Assembly: GCF_035222375.1 (NCBI RefSeq)
Contig: NC_085891.1
Span: 3,534,001-3,598,000, forward strand
DNA: 64,000 nt
Origin: Podospora pseudocomata
Taxonomy: Eukaryota > Ascomycota > Sordariomycetes > Sordariales > Podosporaceae
Reading direction: 5' to 3'
Shown: positions 21,715 to 32,563 of the stretch, one piece after another
How the letters are laid out: every line of letters starts with the position of its first letter
How positions within the stretch are numbered: the stretch's first letter is position 1
Position numbers and translations under genes: made by a program
The notes under the pieces: generated by a model
What the model was told of the DNA's origin: nothing
Databases searched by the model: none
The model's input: only the letters and a program-made list of their open reading frames with translations

Positions 21715-24700
21715 TATATAGTATATACCCTGTAAAAGAAACGCGGTATAACTTTATACCAAATATCCGGTATAGCGAATAATACTTTAGTTCTAATATA
21801 TCCTATACGGATATATAAAATATTAGTAAGTAAATCGCTGTACGGCTATCAGCCGGTACGTAATGTAAGTGAGGAAGGTGAGTTATAAATAGTTATAAGG
21901 ACTATAGTTAAATGGAAATAGATTTTGGAGGAACTAAACAATTACTCTTTATAAAAGGTTTAGCACCCAGTTAAATTAAAAGGTTGCTTTTAAGTAATAT
22001 AGTTTATATTTAACTACGCGGGTATTACCTCAAGTATATAAACTAAGAAAATAAAGACGACGGTATAACTTAGTAGGAAGAAGTAATATTAGCGTAGCGC
22101 CTAAGCCCCGACTACGCGCTATATTTACGAGAGAAAGTTAAGAGGTATTATTAATTAATAGCGGAGTTTAAAATAACGGTTACGTAACGAAGGCGTAATC
22201 GGAGGTAAGCTAGATGAAAATATCAAGGACGGAAAGTACGAAGAGGCCTAAAAATAGTGATAAAAGAATTCGCGTTAATAAATAACGTAGAATAAAAAAC
22301 CCTTTTAAACGATATAACTGCTTCGGAAACGACTTTTGGCCTTTCGCCGGGGTCAGCAACCTTTAATGGACTACTGTGACGAACCCCTGTACAGAACCTC
22401 TGAAAGGGATACTGGTTGAAGGTAACTTCTGACAATTGGTTCGGTGCAGCTAAACAGTGCACAACAAGATGTCTCAATGTAGACACAAGATACCGTGAAT
22501 ACAATCTGTGATTGCATACTGCGGAACTGTCTATCTACGCCAGCCAGTTCCTCCGTATATATAGACCTTCCCAAATCGTGATCAGTCTGATCAGTGCACT
22601 GATCGCACTGATCAGTCTTCCTGTGCTGTGATTGGCTCCCCTGGGTGCTTCCCCGCTTGGCCCCTGCTCCCGTGGTTCCACGACCAATCGTTATTCTTGT
22701 CCATATACCAGGTTTGTGACAACTACGAAAAGTATCGTCGGAAGTACCGGTATAAAGCGAAAATATAAAATAATAACCCGTACTTATTAGTAAAGTCGTT
22801 ACTGTATAAAGGGGTGTTAAAAAAAGTAAACGCCTCTAGGTTATAGCGTACTAACAGGATATTTAAGCGGTAGTATTAGTAAATAAAAGTACAAAAACAA
22901 ATTTAACCTCACCGCAATTTATATACTAAGCTAGAATACTATAGAAGAAAAAAAGAATAGATCGTAATACAAAAACTATTTCCGACGTAAAAAGTCAACA
23001 GAGAAAACTACCTTTGAGTATTGGAATCGAAGGAAAAATAACTTCAGTTATATTCGATATAAAAAATAAGGATCCTCGAAGAATGGAATCTTAAAGTAAG
23101 TATAGTATAAAAACTGTCACCTAAATACTGATTAAAAGAGTCGTAAAAAGCTACGACTAAGAGAATTTTAAATATATATAATTAACGATAGGAGATTAGG
23201 AGTATATATAGAGTAAAATATAGGAAAAGTGCCCTTTACGCTACTACCGTAAAAAGTCTAAAAAGTAATAGTATACTTTATTGATATAAACGGTAAGATC
23301 GAAGAAATGAAATTAATGACGTTAGTAGAGATATCGGAGGATAATAAGTACACTTAATATAATAATGTAAAGAAAGATAAAAAAAAAGCGGTACCGGTGA
23401 AATATCGAAGATACTTAGCCTTTACGTTTACACATTTAGAGGGACTTCCAAAGTAACGACTGTAGAACTACGAAATTAAATTAAAAACAGAAGTTAAATG
23501 ACAATTATTCAAAATCTATTATACTAACGATAAGTAAGGTAAGGCATTACGGAAATATTTGAACGAAAATATAAAGAGAAGATATTTTCAAGAGTCTTAT
23601 AAGACTAATAAAATATCCTACATTTTTCGTACCGGAAAAGAATAATAACTTATGATTATATATAAATTACAGCTAAGTAAATAATAATAAAAAGTTACTA
23701 ATTTACCATTATTAGTATCTAGGTTATAAAGCTAATGAGTAAAAATATGACACTTTATACACTTAAATATATTTACATACGGATTAAAGGAATAAGTAAA
23801 AAAAATAGCGTTTTATATACGCTATGGTTAGTTCTAATATCTCTTAATACTAATCGGACTAACTAATTGGCCCGTAATATTTTAATCTATCGTTAATTAT
23901 ATAATCCGGATTTACCTCGATAAAATAATAGTATATTACTTTAATACAATTTTATTTGCCTACGTATTTTAAAGGAATATAAATAATACGTACGAGAAAT
24001 ACTCGATACGTTACACGGAACCGGACTCTGAATTAATAAAAAAGAAAGCGAATTTCATGTATAAAAAATAGTATATTTAGGGTATTTAAGATTGTTAAAT
24101 AAAGCTGATATAAAACCCTAAAAGGTTACGGTTATTAAAAACTAGCTTACGCCGTAGTTATAAACATATATTAGGGAATTTCTAAGGGTTATAAATTTTT
24201 ATCGGATATCTATACGAAAATATATAAGTATTCGTACGGCTATTTCATTACTTAACCAAAAAACACGTAACGTTCTGGTAAGGGTAAGAAAAAAATGAAC
24301 TTTTTAAGAACTAAAAGAAATTATTCTGAAAGACCAAGTATTTAAATCACCAAACCTTAATTAACCGTTTAAAGTTAAAATTAATATATTAATCTGAATA
24401 ATCGATGGATAATTAAATTAGTAAAACGATAATAAAAGGTCATATGTATCAACTTTTTTACAAAGAATTAAAAGGGATATGTTAAAACTACCTAATCTAT
24501 AATAAAGAATTATTTATTATTATCAAAGTGTTTAAAAAGCAATAGTTGTATCTTAATGATATTCATTATAAAATATTAATTTATGTAGATTACAAAATAT
24601 TGATTTATATAGATTATAAAATCTTATAATATTTTATCCCTAGGAAAGTCCTTAATATATAGTAAACATAATAGTTAAAATTTCTTTTGGTTTAATTCTT

Positions 24701-26030
24701 AAACTAATTATAAAAAGGGTTCGGAAAATGCTATGATAAACGTATTTAACCGACGAACCGACTACTAAGAAGTTACTATTATTACCTTAAAAAACGCCAG
24801 AAAATATTTTTAAGTATTTACGTTAAACGTAAGTGAAATATTACATAGTATATCGTAAATAGGTTACTTTTAATAAATACTAAGGGATGCTAGGTAACGA
24901 ACGATATTATAAAGTAAAATAAATAAGAAAAGTTAGAGCCGTAGGATATTGAAAATAAGTAGTTAAGGAAAACTATAGTTTAAAAATCGAATCTTCGTAA
25001 AACTAAGTAATAGGATAGAATTAATAATAGAGATTTATAGGTCGAAGTTCGAAAGATATATAAGTATCGTAAAAATTGTTAAAAGAATTAAGTAGTACTT
25101 TAACTAACTAAAGATTAAAGGTAATATTAAAAAGGCTATTTGATTATAACTTATTATATATATGAGAGAACAAAAATTATAAAGTATAAGTTTTGTAGAT
25201 TTCTAAAATTACTATCATAGTAAAACGTTTATAGAGTTTAATTAAAATAGACCTATTATTAGACCACCGGAATCTAAAAATATAGTAATCGGGATTGATA
25301 TAGTAGTATACTAACGGTAGTTAATATACTTTTTTAATCAATACATTTTTTACATGATAAAAAAATCTAGTTAGCAAAATAATTAGCGGGTATAGTACTA
25401 TGGTATATTATAGTAATATATATATAGTTAAAAAAGTTGATTACGGATTGCGATATTAACTTCGCATCGAAATTTTAGAAAGTGTTAAAAACGAAACTAA
25501 AGGTGATAAAGTAAGCGTTTTCGGCCTATTACCTTTAAATAAATAGTCAAACGGAACCGCTTAACTAACTCGTAAAATAATATTAACGGAATTATATCAA
25601 TTAGGAATAAAACGACCAAGTTAGGTTATCACTTACGGCAGAGTTACTCCATATATAATCGTTAAGGGAAATAACAAAAGTAATATTATCCTTTATAAAT
25701 TTCGGATAAGAAGTAAACCTATGCTAGGGACCCGGTATAGAGGTACCTAGAGCTACGGGTAAGGTAAGTAAATTATATATACTTTATAATATATGTGGAA
25801 AGGAATTAAAGTTTATAATGGAAAGATTGTGAAAATATTATAATACTAAAGAGCTCGAGGAACCTTGCTTTAAAGAGGGAGATGTAGTATTCATTTCTAC
25901 GCGTAATTTATCTATCAAAAAACTTAGTAAGAGGTTAAACTATCGGACAATAGGCCTATTTAAAATTTTTAAAAAATTATCGGAGACGGTATTCGAATTA
26001 AAGCTACCTAATATAATACATTTATACTTA
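21715..26030 (+). mobile_element. RIP-mutated chromovirus internal region (late gag to end of pol)
   Basis: Followable against the better copy from about 28157 to 32120, with nearly all differences C-to-T or G-to-A. It is interrupted once by a solo LTR (22375-22721) and ends at the left terminal repeat of E9. The frameshift heptamer of the better copy is CGGAAAC here (about 22324), and the pol codon equal to 29022 is TAA (near 22935). No frame is open. Confidence 0.85.
22375..22721 (-). mobile_element. Solo LTR of the chromovirus family, TGATCAGT subtype, inside RIP-mutated DNA
   Basis: Starts TGTGACG and ends TTTGTGACA. The perfect 5-bp duplication ACTAC lies at 22370-22374 and 22722-22726, and the decayed pol sequence continues exactly across it. 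The upstream region (about 22578-22617) has tandem TGATCAGT/ACTGATCG palindromes not found in the other LTRs. The LTR itself shows little decay, so it inserted after its host sequence was mutated. Confidence 0.93.
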
Positions 26031-26598
26031 ACGTACATTATCAGTGAGTCGTGCATATCAGTGAGTCGCGCACTCCCTAGCGCGACGCGTCCTCATTGCA
26101 CTTTGCATCCAATTTTTCTACAATCCAATATGCCTTCTATTTTAAAGGAAGCGAGGGTAATCTTAGCCCCTGAAGCTCTCCAAAAGGACGAAAAATTAAG
26201 CCTCAGAGCCGCAGCTATGCTCTATAATATACCACCATCAACCTTCCGCGACCGACGCGCTGGCCGGCCTGCACGACGCGATACTACGCCCGGTACAAAG
26301 AAGCTCACTCAATCAGAAGAGGAGGCTATTGTCCAATACATTATTGAGCTATGTGCGCGAGCTTTTCCACCCAGATTGCGTGGTATGGAAGATATGACCA
26401 ACCAACTGCTACGCGTACGCGATGCGCCCCCTGTCGGCAAGCTCTGGGTACATCGATTTGTTAAACGCCAACCAGAGCTCCGTAAGCGTTTTACGCGTAG
26501 ATACGACTACCAGAGGGCTAAGTGCGAGGATCCAAAGGTCATTGCCGAGTGGTTTGCGCTCGTACGGAACACTAAGGCTAAGTACAGTATTGTAGATG
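26031..26598 (+). mobile_element. pogo/Fot-type transposon E9, left half only
   Basis: The terminal repeat (26031-26072, after TA) has CAGTGAGTCGTGCAT and CAGTGAGTCGCGCAC units. The element is cut at 26598, where an inverted LTR fragment begins. No right end is found. Confidence 0.87.
26130..26598 (+). pseudogene. Transposase N-terminal half of E9
   Basis: From the ATG, about 156 codons encode the helix-turn-helix region up to RNTKAKYSIVD, just before the first catalytic aspartate motif. The LTR junction then cuts it off. The sequence is close to the E3 transposase. Confidence 0.85.
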
Positions 26599-26641
26599 TG
26601 TGACGAACCCCTATCCAGAACCTCTGAAAGGGATACTGGTT
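26599..26641 (-). mobile_element. Inverted fragment of an LTR 3' end next to the chromovirus
   Basis: These 43 bases are the reverse complement of the last bases of the family LTR (TGTGACGAACCCC...). They are followed directly by the last 14 bases of an LTR in forward orientation. The two ends form a near-palindrome, with the rest of both LTRs deleted. This marks a rearrangement breakpoint at the left end of the chromovirus. Confidence 0.8.
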
Positions 26642-26657
26642 AGGGGTTCGTCACACG

Positions 26658-26666
26658 TTGCATACT
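26658..26666 (+). promoter_or_regulatory. Putative self-priming primer-binding site
   Basis: TTGCATACT lies two bases after the LTR end. It is the exact complement of AGTATGCAA, which in every family LTR lies about 43 bases after the start of the TATATATA box (33320-33328 in the 3' LTR), where the transcript would begin. This is the arrangement known for Tf1, whose mRNA 5' end primes its own reverse transcription. Confidence 0.55.
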
Positions 26667-26712
26667 CATTTCAACTCTGTCACGGATAAGTTGAAGGCGT
26701 CTTTTCACCACC

Positions 26713-28812
26713 ATGGCCGGACCTGAGAACGTTCAGATGGGAGGCGTCCCGCCTAGCCCAGGCACCGAGGGACCTTCCACCAGCACCAGACCTATGCCCT
26801 CTACCGCAGAGCAGGTCATCAAGCGTCTTAAGGAACTCGAGGACGAGGCTCAGCAAACCCAGGATCAGATTTTCGCCATTTCGACTGCGTCTAAGTCGAC
26901 CGTCAAGTTCCCGGCACCGGAGCGCTATGGAGGAGGAAAGGCAGAGCTTGGAGGATTCTTGATCCAGCTCAAGACCTATTTTCGTCAATACCCAGACCAG
27001 TTCACCAACGAAGAGTCGAAGGTGATCTTCGCGGCTACCCGACTCAAGGACAGGGCTCTCGCGTGGTTTGAGCCCATCCTCGACGACTACTATGAGCAGG
27101 AGCCGGGGGACCAAGAGAAGATTACCGTGGAATGCTTCGAGAGCTATCGTGTCTTCGAGACTAAGCTCAAGGAGGTGTTTGGGGAGTACGATGAGGCAAG
27201 GCGCGCGCAGGGGAGGCTCGCAAGCCTGCGTCAGACGCGCTCAGCGGCTGACTACGCGGCTCAATTCAAGATCGACAGCCTGCGTAGCACCATCAACGAT
27301 GAGGGATTGATGCAGCTCTTCTACAACGGCCTCAAGGAAGAGGTGAAGGATGAGTTGTACAAGGAGTCGAGGCCCGACACTATCGACAAGTACATCGCCA
27401 TGGCCATACGGATCGACGATCAGCAGTTCCAGCGTCGTACGGAGAGGAGAGGCAACAATCGAGGTAACTACAGCAGTAAGGGACACTTTGGCAATAACCG
27501 TCCCAACGACAAGCGCAGACGGAAACATCCCAGCACCAGCTACTCCGGCACTACACACTCAGGACCGATGGACGTCGATGCTATTCAGCAACAGAGGTCG
27601 CAAGGCCGGGGCCAGGGCAGAGACAACCTCAAGTGTTTCAACTGCGGCAAGGCAGGACACTTCAAAAAGGACTGTAGGGCACCCAAGCGACTCGGATGGA
27701 AAAAGGAGATCGCGTCAACCACCACATCGAAGGGACCGAGGGTTGTGGAGGTCGCAGCCATTGGGTACCAGCAAGACGAAGCGGTAAGCTTCGAGGAGGA
27801 CTCCTACTGGCACGCCGAACAAGAGGAAGCAGAGTTCCAGGAGCTGCGGGAAGCAGTGGAAAGGCTGAAGGCGGAGCACGAAGAAGGAGATCTTCAGATA
27901 CAGGCATTACTGGAGCAAGTGGCACGAGTCACTACAGAAATCGCCACGGAGGTCACTAAGGACGATAACCCCACGCAATGGGAGGGACCTACCCGGTGGA
28001 CGATACCAGGGAAGCAATACGGCAAGCACAGGATCGCCGTCATACAAGCATGGCCTAAGAAGCTCGAGTATAAGAGCTGGGAAGAATACTGGAAGGATAA
28101 GAAGGTCGCCAGCATTGGGATCGCGAAGTTACCAGGAGATACACCCACACTCACGAGGTATATACCCTGTGAAGGAGATACGGCACAACTTCACCCCAGG
28201 TATCCGGAGCATCGGAGAGTACCTTGGTTCCAGTGTATTACGCACGGATGTGTGGAGCACCACCAAAGCAAGTCGCTACACGGCCACTGGCCGGTACGCA
28301 AGGTGGGCAAGGAAGGCAAGCCACAGCCAGTTAGGAAGACGATGGCAAGATGGGAAAAAGCCAATGAGGAGTTGGACGACTACCTGTTGTGGAAGACAGG
28401 AAAAGCAGCTCAACTGGAGAACGGGTTACAAGTAATCCAGTTCACGCCGAGGTGGGCAGCATGCTGCCTCGGGTACACAAACGAGAGGTACACGGTTGAT
28501 AGCGAAGTCTTGGGGTTAGGGATGGCACTGCGGTGGTGCTCAACTCCAGACTGCGCGCTGCATTTACGGCAGAAGGTCAGGCAATACCACCAGGCCACCG
28601 AGCCTAAGGCATCGGCCAAGCAGCGAAGGTACTATCAAAGGTGTGCTCGACAAAATGCCAGGAAAGTAAGAGACGGAAGATGGGAGGAAGCTAGGCGGGT
28701 ATGGTTGAAAGACTTCGTGTTGCTGGACAACCCGGGGCAGGAGGACGCTCTTGAACGACATAACCGCTTGGGAAACGACTCGCGGCCCTTCGCGCGGGCC
28801 GGCAACCTCTAA
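26713..28812 (+). CDS. gag: Gag polyprotein of the chromovirus
   Basis: 699 residues from an ATG in good context (CACCATGG). A retrotransposon Gag region lies at about residues 90-240, and a CCHC knuckle (CFNCGKAGHFKKDC) at about 308-321. An unusually long tail of about 375 residues follows, including an acidic helical stretch (about 360-420) and a Cys/His-rich patch (CITHGCVEHH) near residue 510. Gag forms the virus-like particle and binds element RNA. The frame ends at 28810-28812, after overlapping pol by 49 bases that contain a -1 frameshift signal. It is fully open, unlike pol. Confidence 0.9.
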   Translation: MAGPENVQMGGVPPSPGTEGPSTSTRPMPSTAEQVIKRLKELEDEAQQTQDQIFAISTASKSTVKFPAPERYGGGKAELGGFLIQLKTYFRQYPDQFTNEESKVIFAATRLKDRALAWFEPILDDYYEQEPGDQEKITVECFESYRVFETKLKEVFGEYDEARRAQGRLASLRQTRSAADYAAQFKIDSLRSTINDEGLMQLFYNGLKEEVKDELYKESRPDTIDKYIAMAIRIDDQQFQRRTERRGNNRGNYSSKGHFGNNRPNDKRRRKHPSTSYSGTTHSGPMDVDAIQQQRSQGRGQGRDNLKCFNCGKAGHFKKDCRAPKRLGWKKEIASTTTSKGPRVVEVAAIGYQQDEAVSFEEDSYWHAEQEEAEFQELREAVERLKAEHEEGDLQIQALLEQVARVTTEIATEVTKDDNPTQWEGPTRWTIPGKQYGKHRIAVIQAWPKKLEYKSWEEYWKDKKVASIGIAKLPGDTPTLTRYIPCEGDTAQLHPRYPEHRRVPWFQCITHGCVEHHQSKSLHGHWPVRKVGKEGKPQPVRKTMARWEKANEELDDYLLWKTGKAAQLENGLQVIQFTPRWAACCLGYTNERYTVDSEVLGLGMALRWCSTPDCALHLRQKVRQYHQATEPKASAKQRRYYQRCARQNARKVRDGRWEEARRVWLKDFVLLDNPGQEDALERHNRLGNDSRPFARAGNL
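28764..28812 (+). promoter_or_regulatory. gag-pol overlap with -1 ribosomal frameshift signal
   Basis: The gag frame reads TTG GGA AAC at 28768-28776, giving the canonical slippery heptamer G GGA AAC (28770-28776). Six bases downstream a 6-bp all-G/C stem (28783-28788 with 28796-28801, loop TTCGCGC) fits the usual stimulatory hairpin. Slipping one base back enters the pol frame, which is open upstream only to 28764 and has no start codon near by. The gag stop at 28810-28812 lies just past the hairpin. Confidence 0.8.
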
Positions 28813-31800
28813 CGGACCACGAACGACATTTTCGGAAGCATCGGCGTAAGACGAAGGTGTGGGACAACGACCCCATGCTCGTCAGCGAGGTCGCTGCCGC
28901 ACGAAGAGGAGGCAAGAAAGACAAACGCCTCTGGGTCACAGCGCACTGGAAGGATATCCAGGCGGTGGCACTGGTAGACGGAGGTGCGGAGACGAACTTA
29001 ATTTCGCCACAGTTCGTGCACTAGGCCAAAATACCATGGAAGAAAAAGAAGGAATGGATCGTCACACAAGGACCATTTCCGACGCAAAAGGTCTACAGAG
29101 AAACACTACGTCTGGACATCACAGTCGAAGGAAAAACAACTTCAGTTATATTCGACATTGTGGATATGGGACCCTCGAAGGATATGATCCTAGGGCAACT
29201 GTGGCATGAAGACTACAACCCAGACATCGATTGGAGGGATGGTGGCCACTTACGACCAAGAGAACCTTGGAAGTATCCAGCCAACGATGGGAGATCAGGA
29301 GCACGCATGGAGCAGAGTGCGGGACAAGCACCCTCCACGGCACCACCGCAAGGAGCCCAAGAAGTAATGGTGTACTCCATCGACACAGGCGGCAAGATCG
29401 AAGAAGTAGGGTTAACGACGTTGGTGGAGATATCGGAGGTCAACAAGTATGCCTATTACAATAACGTGGAGAAAGGCGAGAAAAAGGCGGTACCGGTGGA
29501 ATATCGAGGACACCCAGCCTTCACGGCCAAGCATTTGGAGGGACTTCCAGAGCGAGGACCGTGGGACCACGAGATCAAGTTAAAAGAAGGAGCCAATCTA
29601 CGGCTATTTAAGGTCTATCACACCAACGACAAGCAGAGTGAGGAGCTACGGAAGTACTTGGACGAGAATTTGAAGAGAGGACATATCATGGAGTCCACAT
29701 CGCCAGCAGGATACCCCGTATTCTTCGTGCCGAAGAAGGACGGTGGCTTGCGACTGTGTGTGGACTACCGCCAGCTGAATAACGAGACGGTGAAAAACAG
29801 CTACCCGCTACCGTTGATATCCAGGTTACGGAGTCAACTAGCTGGGGCGCGATACTTCACACGCTTGGATATGCCTGTCGGGTACGCCCATATACGGATC
29901 AAGGAAGGGGATGAATGGAAGACAGCGTTTCGCACACCCTATGGTCATTTCGAGTATCTCGTGATGCCATTCGGGTTGACCAATGCGCCCGCGACGTTCC
30001 AATCTCTCGTTGACCACACGATCCGGAAGTACCTCGACAAGACAGCAGTGTGCTATCTCGACGACGTTCTCATCTACTCACGCACTCTGGAGGAGCACAA
30101 GCGACACGTACGAGAGATACTCGACGCGCTACACGGAGCCGGACTCTCAGTTAATAAGGAAAAGAGCGAGTTCCACGTGCAGAAAACAGTATATCTGGGA
30201 TATCTAATATCGCCAGGTGAGGTTCGCATGGAACCTGGGAAAATTGCGGCAGTCAAGGACTGGCCTACGCCGCAGTCACAGACACACGTCAGGGAATTCT
30301 TGGGGTTTACAAATTTCTATCGGATGTTTATCCGGGGCTACGCAGACATTGCGCGGCCACTCAACCACTTGACCAAGAAGGACGTGGAGTTCCAGTGGGG
30401 GCAGGAAGAAGAGCAGGCCTTCCAGGAGCTGAAGGAAGCTATTTTGAAGGACCCGGTGCTCAAATTGCCAGACCCCAATCGACCATTCGAGGTCGAGGCT
30501 GATGCATCAGACTATGCGATCGGTGGACAACTGGGCCAGCGAGATGACGACGGAAAGCTACACCCGGTAGCCTTCTTTTCGAAGAAGCTAGAGGGGGCAC
30601 GTCAGAACTACCCAATCCACGATAAGGAGCTACTCGCCATCATCGAAGCGTTTGAGGAATGGAGGCCATATCTCAGTGGCACCAACTACGAAGTACAGGT
30701 CTATACGGATCACAAGAACCTGCGATACTTCACCACTACAAAGGTCCTCAACGCACGGCAAACACGATGGTCAGAGTTTCTCTCGGAATTTAATTTCCAG
30801 ATCAACTACAAGAAGGGTCCGGAGAACGCCAGGGCAGATGCACTAAGCCGGCGAGCCGACCACCACAAGGATGCACCTAGGGAGTCACCACCATTACTTG
30901 AGGAGACGCCAGACGGCACTCTCAAGCATCCACTTCAGCCGTGGATGGAGTGTTGCGCAGTGTATCGTGAGCAGGCCACTTCCAGCAAGTACCAAGGGAA
31001 ATTGGGCGACGATATCACGGAGCAATACTGGCAGGAAGAGTTGGAGCCACAAGGCATCCAAAAAGACAGTCAGGGAAGACTGTGGTACAAGAATCGAGCG
31101 TACGTGAAGCCAGGTGACAGGACGACACTGGTGATGGAAATTCACGGATCGAAGCTCGGAGGACACATGGGTATCGCAAAGACCATGGAAAAGATCAAGC
31201 AGCACTTTGACTGACCAAGGATCAAGGACGACGTCAAAGAAGCCATCCAGTCATGCCACACGTGCGAGAGAACAAGGGTTACAAGGCACAAGCCTTACGG
31301 ATTTCTGGAGCCACTACCAGTAGCGGAACGACCATGGAGTTCAGTCACGATGGACTTCATCACCAAGCTACCAGAGTCAAAAGACACGGCAACCGGCGTC
31401 AAGTACGACAGTATATTGACGGTAGTCGACAGGCTTACGAAGTGGGCATACTTCTTGCCTTACAAGGAGACCTGGTCGGCAGAGCAGTTAGCGGATGTGG
31501 TACTACGGCATGTTACAGCAACACACTCATGGCCAAAGGAGTTTATCACGGACCGCGACACTAAGTTCGTATCGAAGTTTTGGAAAGCGTTGATGACGAG
31601 GCTAGGGGTAGTGAGTAAGGCATCTTCGGCCTACCACCCTCAGACAGACGGTCAGACGGAACGGCTCAACCAAATTGTGGAACAGTACCTACGGAATTAC
31701 ATCAATTTCGAGCAAGATAATTGGGTTGAACTGTTGCCTACGGCACAGTTGGCATACAACACATCGCCAACAGAGACGACCAAAGCCACGCCGTTCTTCG

Positions 31801-32459
31801 CGAACTTTGGATATGAAGCAGACCTACGACAGGGACCAGAAGTGGAGGTACCCAGGGCTGGGGTCAAGGCAGACAAGCTACACATGCTCCACGGCAAGCT
31901 TAAGCAAGAACTGGAGTTTGTGAGGGAAAGGATGCGGAAATACTATAACACCAAAAGGCTCGAGGGACCTCGCCTTAGGAGGGGGGACGTGGTATTCCTT
32001 TCCACACGCAATTTATGCACCAAAAGACCTAGTAAGAAGCTGGACCACAGGAGAGTGGGCCCATTCAAGGTCAAGAGGAAGATATCGGAGACAGCATTCG
32101 AATTGGAGCTACCCAGTACGATGCGTCTACGGTCACACACCTTTCACATCTCACTTCTGGAGACCGCACCACCGGCAAGTAAGGCCAATACACAGGAGGT
32201 GGCGGAGGACGAAGAAGAAGAGTACGATGTGGAAGAGATACTGGATTCACGGTTCAACAGAGGTCAATTGGAATATTTGGTCAGTTGGTTAGGGTATCCG
32301 GCTACAGACAATTCGTGGGAACCAGAGGCAAATCTCAACTGCCTAGACAAGCAAAAAGAGTTCCACCGGCAGTACCCAGACCGGCCAAAACCCAAGCAAG
32401 CAAAAGATAAGCACCCAAGTCCACGGACTGTGTCCATGAACTTGGACACAGAACCTTGA
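28764..32459 (+). pseudogene. pol: Pol polyprotein of the chromovirus, two internal stops
   Basis: One frame throughout. Protease active-site region VALVDGGAETNLI (about 28974-29012); reverse transcriptase with YLDD (about 30056); RNase H with DASDYAIGG and TDHKNL; integrase with zinc region (H-H-C-C, 31142-31263) and catalytic MDFI...D, TDRD and E in HPQTDGQTER; and a C-terminal chromodomain (about 32215-32330) ending PDRPKP. Stops interrupt it at TAG 29022-29024 and TGA 31212-31214. Related copies and the family sequence suggest both were TGG (Trp). Otherwise no frameshift is seen. Translation depends on the -1 frameshift from gag. The copy is probably dead unless stops are read through. 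Confidence 0.9.
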
Positions 32460-32521
32460 CGGGAATCGAACCCATACCTTCGACACAGTGGCCAGCGTGC
32501 TACACGCTACACCACAAGGTT
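32452..32521 (-). ncRNA. tRNA-like segment antisense to pol
   Basis: On the minus strand, a perfect 7-bp acceptor-type stem (AACCTTG with CAAGGTT) encloses a 3-bp D-type arm (GTG/CAC with a TAGC-containing loop) and a 5-bp T-arm ATGGG-TTCGATT-CCCGT directly before the acceptor strand. GGGTTCGATTCCC fits a Pol III B box and TGGTGTAGCG fits an A box. The region that should form the anticodon arm does not pair and is about two bases short. It is therefore a degenerate or tRNA-derived element rather than a working tRNA. It overlaps the pol stop codon. Confidence 0.4.
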
Positions 32522-32563
32522 GGAAGGTATGAGAGGACCCAGATACAAGTAGTGCCACGCGTC

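Noticed and set aside
26599-26655. A very short palindromic element at the left end of the chromovirus
   Set aside because: Both arms are explained as the 3' ends of two LTRs in opposite orientation; it is a rearrangement junction, not a separate element.
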